In this document: positions 45,135 to 52,687 of the stretch, piece after piece
How positions within the stretch are numbered: the first letter of the stretch is position 1
Layout: every line of letters begins with the position of its first letter
DNA from: Bradyrhizobium nanningense
Lineage (GTDB): Bacteria > Pseudomonadota > Alphaproteobacteria > Rhizobiales > Xanthobacteraceae
Direction of reading: 5' to 3'
DNA: 64,000 bases
Assembly (NCBI RefSeq): GCF_004114535.1
Contig: NZ_LBJC01000023.1
Coordinates: 232,099-296,098, forward strand
Program-made: the position numbers and the translations under genes
The notes under the pieces: generated by a model
The model's input: the letters and a program-made list of their open reading frames with translations, nothing else
Database searches by the model: none
Told to the model about the DNA's origin: nothing

Positions 45135-45224
45135 CGTCATGCCCGGGCTTGTCCCGGGCATCCACGCACTTTCCTTCAAGAGGCGCCAAAGACGTGGATG
45201 GCCGGGACAAGCCCGGCCATGACG
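45135..45224. repeat. Palindromic repeat after homospermidine synthase
   Basis: CGTCATGCCCGGGCTTGTCC at the left and GGCCGGGACAAGCCCGGCCATGACG at the right (inverted), with CATCCACG/CGTGGATG between. It may end transcription between convergent genes. Confidence 0.8.
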
Positions 45225-45242
45225 CGATAGCTGGCGGTTCGC

Positions 45243-45581
45243 CTACTTCTTCTCGATCGGCGGCGCGATTTTCTCGGCCGGTGCCGGCGGCAGTGCTGGC
45301 TTGGCCGCGCCCGCCGCGCCTTGCGTCTGGGGCTCCGGCCGCGCGGGCTCGGGCGCCGGCGTGGTCGGCCGGTCGCCGCCGGGCTTGGCCTCCGCTGGCA
45401 CTTTGCTCTGCTCGTCGGACGGCGTTCCCTGAAGCGGTTGCGTCGCCTGCGCCATCTGCATCCGGCTCTCGGCGCGGATTTGCGCCAGCGATATCACCGA
45501 CACCACGAGTCCTGCTGCGAACAGCGAGGCTGCGATGGTCAGGTCGAGCTTCAGTCTGCGCTTGTCATTTTGGCCGGGCAT
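45243..45581 (-). CDS. Small single-helix protein with Pro/Ala-rich tail
   Basis: A 112-residue protein beginning MPGQNDKRRLKLDLTIAAS with one membrane helix (LTIAASLFAAGLVVSVISL) and a tail dominated by Pro, Ala, Glu and Lys. The N-terminus is basic, so it may be inserted with the tail outside the cytoplasm. An upstream in-frame start at 45611 is possible. No family recognised. Confidence 0.55.
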   Translation of the reverse strand: MPGQNDKRRLKLDLTIAASLFAAGLVVSVISLAQIRAESRMQMAQATQPLQGTPSDEQSKVPAEAKPGGDRPTTPAPEPARPEPQTQGAAGAAKPALPPAPAEKIAPPIEKK

Positions 45582-45682
45582 GTCGATCACCGCCTTTGTC
45601 CGCGGAATCAACGAAATCGCCCCACCGGAGTTCCGTCCCCAACAAGCCGGGAACCGACCGCCTGCGCGCCAAAACGACGCGT

Positions 45683-46399
45683 TTATTCCGTCGTGCTGGC
45701 TTCCCAGGTGGCATGGCGCACGCCGGGCAGATGCTGCAGATCGGTCGCCACCGCGTTCAGCTCGTTCGGGTCGACCGCGCTCGCGACCAGCTTCGCGACA
45801 ATCTCCAGCATGTCCTCGCCGATCTCGACGACCTCGATACCCGCCACGGGATATTTCGCACCCTCAAGCTTCTCGACGAGGCGGTCGCGCATGTCAGGCA
45901 AGGCATCGGCCGCGACCGCGAGCTTGAAATAGTAGGTCGCCTCCAGTGCCTTCTCGTTCAGCGGGATGCGGTTGATGGCGTTGACCAGCGGGCGCAGCAT
46001 GGTGTTGCCGGCGATGACGAAGACCGTCAGCGCGGCCGCCTGCGCGATCATGTCGGCACCGGCGCAGGAGCCGACCGCGGCCGAGGCCCATAGCGTCGCC
46101 GCGGTGTTGAGCCCGCGCACGTCCATGCCCTGCTTCATGATGACGCCGGCGCCCAAGAAGCCGATGCCAGAGACGACATAGGAGATCACCCGCACCGCGC
46201 CGTCGGCGCCGTCCAGCTGCATCGCGAGATCGACGAAGGCGGCCGCTCCCACGGCGACCAGCACGTTGGTGCGTAGGCCCGCCGTGCGCTGACGATATTG
46301 CCGCTCGGCGCCGATCAGCGTGCCCAGCACGAAGGCCGCGATGAGGCTGATCAGCGTATCGGCGAAATCGCCCAGCTGGAAGGTCGTGAGAAATCGCAT
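45683..46399 (-). CDS. MgtC/SapB family membrane protein
   Basis: A 238-residue protein: four to five N-terminal helices with the family motif GTLIGAERQYRQRTAGLRTN and GFLGAGVIMKQGMDVRGLNTAAT, then a cytoplasmic ACT-like domain (YFKLAVAADALPDMRDRL, VVEIGEDMLEI). MgtC proteins aid growth in low magnesium and inside hosts, possibly by restraining ATP synthase. No regulatory features are seen upstream. Confidence 0.9.
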   Translation of the reverse strand: MRFLTTFQLGDFADTLISLIAAFVLGTLIGAERQYRQRTAGLRTNVLVAVGAAAFVDLAMQLDGADGAVRVISYVVSGIGFLGAGVIMKQGMDVRGLNTAATLWASAAVGSCAGADMIAQAAALTVFVIAGNTMLRPLVNAINRIPLNEKALEATYYFKLAVAADALPDMRDRLVEKLEGAKYPVAGIEVVEIGEDMLEIVAKLVASAVDPNELNAVATDLQHLPGVRHATWEASTTE

Positions 46400-46429
46400 G
46401 GTCCCCTATACGGCCGGAACCATGACAGA

Positions 46430-47449
46430 TCAAAGCTCCAGCAGGCCGCCGTCCCCATTTTCATCGGCAAACGCCAGCAGCGTACCCTTCGCATTCCAGG
46501 CGATCGCGGCGACCGGGGGCGTGCCGTTGCGGCGGACCAGAATTTCCGCGCCGTCTTCCAGACGCACCATCAGCACGGTGCCGTCGCTATAGCCGGCGGC
46601 GAGAATGTCGTTCTTCGGATGGCAGGCGACGACCGAGACGCGCGCCTGCAGCGGCGCGAGCATCGCAGGCTCCTTGCCCATCGGACCGTCCTTGCTGCCG
46701 AACGGCCAGATGATGACGGTGTCGGCGCCCGAGGTCGCCAGCCCCTTGCCGCCCGGGCTCCAGGACATCGAGCGGACACGGCCGGGATAGCCGGTCATGC
46801 GCATGTGCCTGTTGTCGGCGAGCCGCCAGCCGTGCAGCGCCGGCTCGTGCATCGCGGTGACGAGGAACTTGTTATCGGGACTGAAGGTGACGGCGTGATG
46901 CGAACCGGCCCAGGGCAGGAATTCGGCCGACCCCTCCATGTTCGGAAACCACAGCGTCGCGCCGTTGTAATGCGCGATGGCGAGCCGCAGGCCCTTCGGC
47001 GCGAAGGCAAGTCCGCCGACGGTCGAGGGCACCTCGAGCGACTTCTCCTCGTTCTTGCCGCTCTTCACGGTGGCGGTCTTGCCGGCCGACCATGCGAACG
47101 CGCCGTCGGTGTGCAGCGCCACCGCATCGATCCAGCGCCGCTTCGGGTCGGTCGCGAGCAGCGTCACCTCGCCCTTGGCGTCGAGCGAGACGACCTTGCC
47201 GTCGTCGCCGCCCATCACGATGCGCTTGCCGTCGGAGGCGGTGGAGAGAATGCCGCCACTGTGCACGGCGACTTTGGTGATCTCCCCCTTGGCATCGACG
47301 AAGGCGACATTCTCCTCGCCGCCGACGAAGGCGGCGCGGTCGCCGAGGAAATGCACCGAGGTCACGGCCATGCCGAGCGCAACTGGCTTGACGCGGTCGG
47401 TGACGGAGACGATCGAGGCGGAATCGGGGGCCGGCGTAAACTCTTTCAT
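46430..47449 (-). CDS. WD40 beta-propeller protein of the zinc operon
   Basis: A 339-residue cytoplasmic protein without signal peptide, built of about seven WD-like repeats (TSVHFLGDRAAFVGGEEN, VAVHSGGILSTASDGKRIV, VGGLAFAPKGLRLAIAHYN, AVTFSPDNKFLVTAMHEPA, RSMSWSPGGKGLATSGADT, SVVACHPKNDILAAGYSDG, AIAWNAKGTLLAFADENG). The start ATG overlaps the TGA of the CobW-type gene (TGATG), so it is translationally coupled. It is the last gene of the Zur-controlled operon. A scaffold for the GTPase or a zinc-delivery target is inferred; no function is known. Confidence 0.85.
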   Translation of the reverse strand: MKEFTPAPDSASIVSVTDRVKPVALGMAVTSVHFLGDRAAFVGGEENVAFVDAKGEITKVAVHSGGILSTASDGKRIVMGGDDGKVVSLDAKGEVTLLATDPKRRWIDAVALHTDGAFAWSAGKTATVKSGKNEEKSLEVPSTVGGLAFAPKGLRLAIAHYNGATLWFPNMEGSAEFLPWAGSHHAVTFSPDNKFLVTAMHEPALHGWRLADNRHMRMTGYPGRVRSMSWSPGGKGLATSGADTVIIWPFGSKDGPMGKEPAMLAPLQARVSVVACHPKNDILAAGYSDGTVLMVRLEDGAEILVRRNGTPPVAAIAWNAKGTLLAFADENGDGGLLEL

Positions 47450-48495
47450 CACGAGACGATGCAGCTCTCAAAACCCTCGCGAATGGCCTCTTCCGGCAAT
47501 TCGCGGCCGATGAAGACGAGGCGGCTCTCGCGCGGCTCACCCTCCTTCCACTTCCGCTGGTGGTTGCCCTCCAGCATCATATGGACGCCCTGGAAGACGT
47601 AGCGGTCCTCGTCGTCGTGGAAGGCGAGGATGCCCTTGGAGCGCAGGATCTTGCCGCCCTCGACCTGCACCAGGTTCTGCAGCCAGGGCATGAACACGTT
47701 GGGATCGAGCGGCTTGTCGGTCTTGAGCGACAGCGACTGCATGTCCTCGTCGTGATAGTGCTTCAGGCCGTGGCCGTGATCATGATGGTGATGGTCGTGG
47801 CCGTGATGATGGTGGTGATCATGGTCGTGGTCATGATCGTCGGCCTCCAGGAAATCCGGCTCGATGTCGAGGATGCGGTCGAGATCGAACGCGCCGCGGT
47901 CGAGCACGTCGGCCAAGGCCACCGAGCAGCGCTCGGTGCGGTGCAGCTTCGCATAGGGGTTGATGCCGCGGATGCGGGCCTCGACCTCGGCAAGCTCGCC
48001 CTTGCTGACGAGGTCGGTCTTGTTCAACACGATGACGTCGGCGAAGGCGATCTGGTTCTTGGCCTCGGGCGCGTCCTTGAGCCGGTCGGACAGCCATTTG
48101 GCGTCGGCGACCGTGACGACCGCATCTAACCGCGCGTTCTTCTGCACGTCCTCGTCGACGAAGAAGGTCTGGGCGACGGGCGCCGGATCGGCAAGGCCGG
48201 TGGTCTCGACGATGATGGCGTCGAACTTGCCCTTGCGCTTCATCAGGCCGTCCATGATGCGAACGAGGTCGCCGCGCACCGTGCAGCAGATGCAGCCGTT
48301 GTTCATCTCGAACACTTCCTCATCGGCGCCGATGATGAGGTCGTTGTCGATGCCGATCTCGCCGAATTCGTTGACGATGACGGCGTATTTCTTGCCGTGG
48401 TTTTCCGACAGGATACGGTTCAAAAGCGTGGTCTTGCCGGCACCGAGATAGCCGGTCAGGACAGTCACAGGAATCTTCTGGGAGGCTTCAGACAT
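47449..48495 (-). CDS. CobW/COG0523 zinc metallochaperone GTPase (ZNG1-like)
   Basis: A 348-residue G3E-family GTPase: P-loop GYLGAGKTTLLNRIL, switch EFGEIGIDNDLII, the metal-binding CxCC motif in NNGCICCTVRGDLVRIM, ETTGLADPAPVAQ and the NKTD specificity motif. A stretch of about 30 residues from residue 245 is nearly all His and Asp, able to hold several Zn ions; the C-terminal CobW_C domain ends the protein. Members hand zinc to target enzymes such as methionine aminopeptidase during zinc shortage. Start ATG 48495; the frame to 48561 lacks support. In the zinc operon downstream of znuA. Confidence 0.95.
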   Translation of the reverse strand: MSEASQKIPVTVLTGYLGAGKTTLLNRILSENHGKKYAVIVNEFGEIGIDNDLIIGADEEVFEMNNGCICCTVRGDLVRIMDGLMKRKGKFDAIIVETTGLADPAPVAQTFFVDEDVQKNARLDAVVTVADAKWLSDRLKDAPEAKNQIAFADVIVLNKTDLVSKGELAEVEARIRGINPYAKLHRTERCSVALADVLDRGAFDLDRILDIEPDFLEADDHDHDHDHHHHHGHDHHHHDHGHGLKHYHDEDMQSLSLKTDKPLDPNVFMPWLQNLVQVEGGKILRSKGILAFHDDEDRYVFQGVHMMLEGNHQRKWKEGEPRESRLVFIGRELPEEAIREGFESCIVS

Positions 48496-48550
48496 AACAA
48501 CTCCGGATCGGGCTTTGTCCCGCGCGACGCGAGGCGGGGTGGCCCCTGCC

Positions 48551-49420
48551 CTAATGGTCAAGCGCGCTGGTCAGGGCCTTTATATTGTGCCTGACCATGT
48601 CAATGTAAGTGGGTGCGGGCCCCTTTTCGCCGGTCAAACCGTCTGAAATCAGGGTCCCGCCGACCTTGGCCCCGGTCTCGGCCGCGATCCGCCGGATCAG
48701 GCGGTCGTCGCTGATATTTTCGAGAAATACCGCCGGGATCCTCGCGGCCTTGATCTGGCCGATGATGACCGCGATGTCCCGGGCGCTGGGCTCGGTTTCG
48801 GTGGAGACGCCCAGGGGGGCGATGAACTGGATACCGTATTCGGTCGCGAAATAGCCGAAGGCATCGTGGGTGGAGATCACCTTGCGCCGCTCGGTTGGGA
48901 TTTTAGCCACGGCCTCGCGGACCTCGCGGTCGAGCGTTTCGAGCTTTTCCAGATAGGCCTTGGCCTGGGCGCGAAAGAAGTCGGCCTCGTCAGGATCGGC
49001 CGCGGCCAGCGCATCGGCGATATCAGCCACGTAAACCTTGGCGTTGGGGACGGACTGCCAGGCGTGCGGATCGGCGGCCGAGCCAAGCTTCAGCGGCACG
49101 ATGCCGGCACTGGCGGTGATGACAATTGCCTTGCTGCCGGAGGACTGCACGAGGCGCGGCAACCAGCCCTCCAGCCCAAGACCGTTGACGATGACGAGCT
49201 TCGCCTCCGCGATGCGCTTCGCATCACGTGGCGCCGGCGTGTAGACATGGACGTCGCTGTCGGCCCCGACCAGCGTCGTTAGATTGATCCTATCACCGCC
49301 GACATTGCGGACGAAATCGGCGAGGATCGAGAAGCTCGCGACGACGTTGAGTCGCTCGGCCGCCTGGAGCGGCGAGGTGATCAGCAGCAGGGCAACGAGC
49401 AGGCGGAAGCGCATCGCCAT
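48551..49420 (-). CDS. znuA: Zinc ABC transporter substrate-binding protein ZnuA
   Basis: A 289-residue cluster A-I binding protein with signal peptide ending PLQAAE. Metal ligands: His in SDVHVYTPAPRDA, His in DPHAWQSVPNAKVYVAD, His in KVISTHDAFGYFATEY, and an acidic residue near the C-terminus (ENISDD). The His-rich loop typical of enteric ZnuA is missing, as in AztC/Mn-type proteins, so zinc specificity rests on the Zur box and CobW neighbour. ATG 49420 overlaps the znuB stop (TGATG). The cobW-type gene follows after 55 bases. Confidence 0.9.
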   Translation of the reverse strand: MAMRFRLLVALLLITSPLQAAERLNVVASFSILADFVRNVGGDRINLTTLVGADSDVHVYTPAPRDAKRIAEAKLVIVNGLGLEGWLPRLVQSSGSKAIVITASAGIVPLKLGSAADPHAWQSVPNAKVYVADIADALAAADPDEADFFRAQAKAYLEKLETLDREVREAVAKIPTERRKVISTHDAFGYFATEYGIQFIAPLGVSTETEPSARDIAVIIGQIKAARIPAVFLENISDDRLIRRIAAETGAKVGGTLISDGLTGEKGPAPTYIDMVRHNIKALTSALDH

Positions 49421-50289
49421 CACGCTTCTAGATGCCGGCCGGGAAACAGCTGCCGGACGATGCCGCCGACGCGGCCGAACAGCACGGAGACGATGTAGAG
49501 CACTGTCGCCACGAGAATGACCGCAGGGCCCGACGGCACGCGGGTCTGGAACGACAGCACGAGCCCGGCATAGCCGGAGACAGCGGCAGCGATCACGGCG
49601 ATACAGATCATGGCGGTGAGATCGCGCGACCAGAACCGGGCGATGCCCGCCGGCAGGATCATCAGGCCGACCGCCAAGAGCGTGCCAAGCGCCTGGAATC
49701 CGTTGACGAGGTTGATCACGACCAGCGCCAGGAAGGCGAGATGCGCAGGTCCTCCGGCGCGGCTCACCGTGCGCAGGAACAAGGGATCGACGCTCTCGAT
49801 GACCAGCGGGCGGTAGATCACGGCGAGCACGAGCAGCGTCACGGTGGCGTTGAAAGCGACCACCAGCAGGGTCTGGTCGTCCATCGCGAGGATATTGCCG
49901 AACAGCACGTGCAGCAGGTCGATATTGGTGCCCTTGATCGAAACGATAGTGACGCCGAGCGCCAGCGAGGCCAGATAGAACGTCGCGAGCGAAGCGTCCT
50001 CCTTCAGCCCGGTCGAGCGCGCGACCACGCCGGCGAGGATCGCGACCGCAAAGCCTGCGATCAGGCCGCCCGCCGTCATCGCGAACAGATTGAGGCCTGA
50101 GAGCAGGAAGCCGATTGCGGCGCCCGGCAGGATCGCGTGCGCCATGGCGTCGCCGACGAGGCTCATCCGCCGCAGCATCAGGAACACGCCGATCGGCGCG
50201 CCGGCCAGCGCCAGCGCGATCACGGCGGCGAGCGCGCGCCGCATGAACTCGAATTCGGTGAACGGGCCGATCAGCGCGTCGTAGAGCAT
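49420..50289 (-). CDS. znuB: Zinc ABC transporter permease ZnuB
   Basis: A 289-residue permease of the ABC-3 family (PF00950) with eight to nine hydrophobic helices: EFMRRALAAVIALALAGAPI, GVFLMLRRMSLVGDAMAHAI, LLHVLFGNILAMDDQ and AGIARFWSRDLTAMICIAVI. Ends in a short basic tail. It dimerises with ZnuC. It begins six bases after znuC and overlaps znuA, giving a compact znuCBA order on the minus strand. Confidence 0.93.
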   Translation of the reverse strand: MLYDALIGPFTEFEFMRRALAAVIALALAGAPIGVFLMLRRMSLVGDAMAHAILPGAAIGFLLSGLNLFAMTAGGLIAGFAVAILAGVVARSTGLKEDASLATFYLASLALGVTIVSIKGTNIDLLHVLFGNILAMDDQTLLVVAFNATVTLLVLAVIYRPLVIESVDPLFLRTVSRAGGPAHLAFLALVVINLVNGFQALGTLLAVGLMILPAGIARFWSRDLTAMICIAVIAAAVSGYAGLVLSFQTRVPSGPAVILVATVLYIVSVLFGRVGGIVRQLFPGRHLEA

Positions 50290-50295
50290 CGGATA

Positions 50296-51051
50296 TCAGG
50301 CCGCCCGCGAAGGGGCATCGTCAGCCGCGCAGGCCGCCGCGCTGTCGTCGAAGGCCTCGCACATCCGCATCGCGACCAGCAGGTTTTCCGGCGTCAGCAC
50401 GTCCGCCGTCGGTCCCCACGCGACCGGGCCACGCGCCAGCACAAGCGTCTCGCTGAAATGGTTGCGCACCATCTCCATGTCGTGCAGCGCCGCGAGCACG
50501 GTGCGGCCCTCGCCGTGCCATTGCTTGACCAGCGCGAGCAGGTCGGCGGTGGTCTTGGCATCGATGGCGTTGAAGGGCTCGTCCAGCACGATCAGGCTCG
50601 CGTCCTGGAGCAACACGCGCGCGAACAGCACGCGCTGCATCTGGCCGCCGGAGAGCGTGCCGATCGGGCGATTCTCGAAGCCATTGAGGCCAACGGACGC
50701 GATCGCGCGCAGAATCTTTTTCCGCGCGGCCCTGCCGATGCCGCCGAACAAGCCGGCATCGCGCCACAGCCCGGTGCCGACGAAATCGAACACCGAAATC
50801 GGGAAACTGCGGTCGATCTCCGCGCTCTGCGGCAGGTAGGCGATGTCCCTGGCGTCGAGCCCGCCGAGATGGATGCTGCCGTCGAGCGGCTTGAGGATGC
50901 CGACGATGCCGCGCAGCAGGGTCGACTTGCCGGCGCCGTTCGGGCCGATCACGGCGACCAGCGCACCTCGCGCGACCTCGCCGTTGAGGTGGTGCACGGC
51001 CGGATGCCGGTCATAGCCGAGCGTGACGTTGTGAAAGTGCAGCGCCGCCAT
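50296..51051 (-). CDS. znuC: Zinc ABC transporter ATP-binding protein ZnuC
   Basis: A 251-residue ATPase: Walker A VIGPNGAGKSTLLRGI, Q-loop YLPQSAEIDRSF, signature LSGGQMQRVLFARVL, Walker B ASLIVLDEPFNAID and switch His in AALHDMEMV. ATG 51051 lies two bases after the upstream microprotein's stop; the frame extending to 51150 overlaps it. It drives metal uptake with ZnuB. The C-terminal extension has a few Cys and Asp residues. Confidence 0.94.
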   Translation of the reverse strand: MAALHFHNVTLGYDRHPAVHHLNGEVARGALVAVIGPNGAGKSTLLRGIVGILKPLDGSIHLGGLDARDIAYLPQSAEIDRSFPISVFDFVGTGLWRDAGLFGGIGRAARKKILRAIASVGLNGFENRPIGTLSGGQMQRVLFARVLLQDASLIVLDEPFNAIDAKTTADLLALVKQWHGEGRTVLAALHDMEMVRNHFSETLVLARGPVAWGPTADVLTPENLLVAMRMCEAFDDSAAACAADDAPSRAA

Positions 51052-51053
51052 CG

Positions 51054-51284
51054 TCACCTCATCGCCAGGAAGACCACGCCCCAGAGCACGGCACAGACGG
51101 CGAGCGCGGCCGCGAGGCGCGCGGCCATGGTCATGCGCAGGATCGACCACGGCGCCTCCTGGGCGGGATGCGGCGAGGCTGCATCGTGGACATGGGCGTG
51201 ACTGTGGTCGTGCCCATGCCCGTGCGCATGGGAATGGCCGGGAGCATGGTCGTGATGATGGGCGTGAGACGCGGCGGGAACCAT
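51054..51284 (-). CDS. His-rich single-helix membrane microprotein, first gene of zinc operon
   Basis: A 76-residue protein: residues 7-42 hold 15 His mixed with Asp, Gly and Ala, followed by a linker and one membrane helix (AARLAAALAVCAVLWGVVFL) ending FLAMR. His placement predicts Zn or other divalent metal binding, and the helix predicts membrane attachment; the orientation is not certain. The ATG lies ten bases after the Zur palindrome and two bases before znuC. Similar genes appear upstream of znuC in some rhizobia, but no name is known to me. Confidence 0.85.
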   Translation of the reverse strand: MVPAASHAHHHDHAPGHSHAHGHGHDHSHAHVHDAASPHPAQEAPWSILRMTMAARLAAALAVCAVLWGVVFLAMR

Positions 51285-51293
51285 ACCCGGGAC

Positions 51294-51306
51294 GTTATAT
51301 TATAAC
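51294..51306 (-). promoter_or_regulatory. Zur box at the zinc operon promoter
   Basis: GTTATATTATAAC is a perfect 13-base palindrome and fits the alphaproteobacterial Zur operator. On the minus strand it contains TATAAT (51304-51299), a good -10 box, so Zur with zinc would block RNA polymerase. The first ATG is only ten bases further. No consensus -35 is visible 16-18 bases upstream. Confidence 0.85.
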
Positions 51307-51327
51307 ATTACGCCTGTCCACGCCGGC

Positions 51328-51828
51328 TCACGGCTTGCCGATCACCATCGCGATGGCGGCTGCCACGAAGGGAAATGGCACCGACACGGCACAGCGGAAC
51401 CAGACGAAACGGGCTGGCATGAACGGGATTTCCCACAAGATCACCCGCTGGAAGGCAAATAGGGCCCAGGCGACGACATAGGCCACCACCTGCGGCACCC
51501 CGCCGCCCGACTTCAGCGCCACGGTGCCGATGGAGAAGCCGATCACGGGGCCGCCGGGCGTCGCCGCGCCGGCGACCACGGCGGTCGCAACGCCGAGCCA
51601 GCCGCTGTCCGGCCCGAGCCAGCCGGTGATCACCTGCTGCGGGATGATGGCAGCGATGTAGCCGGAGCCGATCACCCCGAGCGCAATCCGCGGCACGATG
51701 TTGATGAAGTCCATCGAGCCTTCGCGCAACGGGGCCTTGAACACCGGAGGGCCGCGGCGGAAGGCGATCAGCCCGACGCCAAACACCGAGCCCCACAGCA
51801 GGATGTCGATCAGAAGCGCGGCGCTCAT
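51328..51828 (-). CDS. Split permease, second half (DUF318/PF03773-like)
   Basis: A 166-residue membrane protein of about four helices: MSAALLIDILLWGSVFGVGL, IALGVIGSGYIAAIIPQQ, GAATPGGPVIGFSIGTVAL and EIPFMPARFVWFRCAV. The GATPGGP and later RVILWEIPF motifs mirror those of the preceding gene, so the two are halves of a duplicated permease. ATG 51828 overlaps the upstream gene's stop (ATGA). It ends 43 bases before the first zinc-operon ATG. The substrate is unknown; related full-length permeases export arsenicals or metals. Confidence 0.82.
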   Translation of the reverse strand: MSAALLIDILLWGSVFGVGLIAFRRGPPVFKAPLREGSMDFINIVPRIALGVIGSGYIAAIIPQQVITGWLGPDSGWLGVATAVVAGAATPGGPVIGFSIGTVALKSGGGVPQVVAYVVAWALFAFQRVILWEIPFMPARFVWFRCAVSVPFPFVAAAIAMVIGKP

Positions 51829-52454
51829 GCCGCGTCCTCGTCGCTGGCGCGCTTCGGATAGAGCCGAACATAGACGAAGCGCCCGAGCGCGCCGGCGAGC
51901 ACCGGCAACGGCAGCGAGATCAGGATCCGCCACAATGTGAAATCGGTGCCCATGATCGGAATTTCCCAGGCCACCGCCCGGCCATAGCCGATCAGGGTCC
52001 AGCTCACGACCATGGCGATGGTGGCGCCGAAATCGGCGCCGACCGCGAGCAGTGCGCTCGCCACGGGATAGGCGGTGAAGGGCCCGCCGGGCAGAATCGC
52101 GCCGAAGGCGGTGCCGATCAGAAGGCCCATCAAGCCGGATTTCGGCCCGAGCGAGCGCGAGACTTTTTCGTGCGGCAGGATTTCCGAGATGAAGGCCCCG
52201 AGCAGGCAGCCGGCGAGCACGCGCGGCAGGATGCCTGAGAACAGCGAGAGATCGTGGGTCAGGATGTCGAGAACGCCGTCGGTGCCGTCACGCCGCCAGA
52301 CCAGCGCCGCACTCACCGCGACCAGCGCCGCGATGATGATGGTCGACCAGCCGATCGGCTTGCGGACCCGCCCGGGCCGCGGCTCGGACTCCGCGTCCTC
52401 AGCTGGCGCCGGGGTGTTCGGGGAAGGTTCTGACAATTGGGGGGAGCGGCTCAA
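51825..52454 (-). CDS. Split permease, first half (DUF318/PF03773-like)
   Basis: A 209-residue protein with a soluble N-terminus (residues 1-30, Pro/Ser/Glu rich) and four or five helices: TIIIAALVAVSAALVW, LPRVLAGCLLGAFISEILP, FGAILPGGPFTAYPVASALL and RAVAWEIPIMGTDFTLWRIL. GAILPGGP and AWEIP motifs match GAATPGGP and LWEIP of the next gene. The C-terminus overlaps that gene by four bases. Adjacent to the zinc operon but upstream of the Zur box, so its regulation may be separate. Confidence 0.82.
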   Translation of the reverse strand: MSRSPQLSEPSPNTPAPAEDAESEPRPGRVRKPIGWSTIIIAALVAVSAALVWRRDGTDGVLDILTHDLSLFSGILPRVLAGCLLGAFISEILPHEKVSRSLGPKSGLMGLLIGTAFGAILPGGPFTAYPVASALLAVGADFGATIAMVVSWTLIGYGRAVAWEIPIMGTDFTLWRILISLPLPVLAGALGRFVYVRLYPKRASDEDAA

Positions 52455-52550
52455 GGGAGATGCCCGTCCTGATTAAGGGCGCCGCCGAAGCGATGCAAAC
52501 GGTGTGATGGCAGACCCATGCGCGTGCCGCGCAGGGCAATTCCGCACAGC

Positions 52551-52580
52551 AAAAAAGGCGGCCGCGTATGCGACCGCCTT
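52551..52580 (-). terminator. Rho-independent terminator of sodB
   Basis: On the minus strand GGCGGTCGC...GCGGCCGCC forms a stem followed by TTTTTT (52556-52551). Confidence 0.85.
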
Positions 52581-52583
52581 GTC

Positions 52584-52685
52584 GTCATCCGGGGCGGCGC
52601 GTCAGCGCCGAACCCGGTATCCACCAGGCGTCAGCCTGAGTGGATAAATGGATTCCGGGGTTCGCGCTTCGCGCCCCGGAATGAC
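52584..52685. repeat. Palindromic repeat in the sodB 3' region
   Basis: Left GTCATCCGGGGCGGCGCG and right GCGCCCCGGAATGAC, inverted, with GGTATCCAC/GTGGATAAATGG inside. It lies between the sodB stop and its terminator, so it is part of the sodB mRNA. Confidence 0.75.
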
Positions 52686-52687
52686 AC

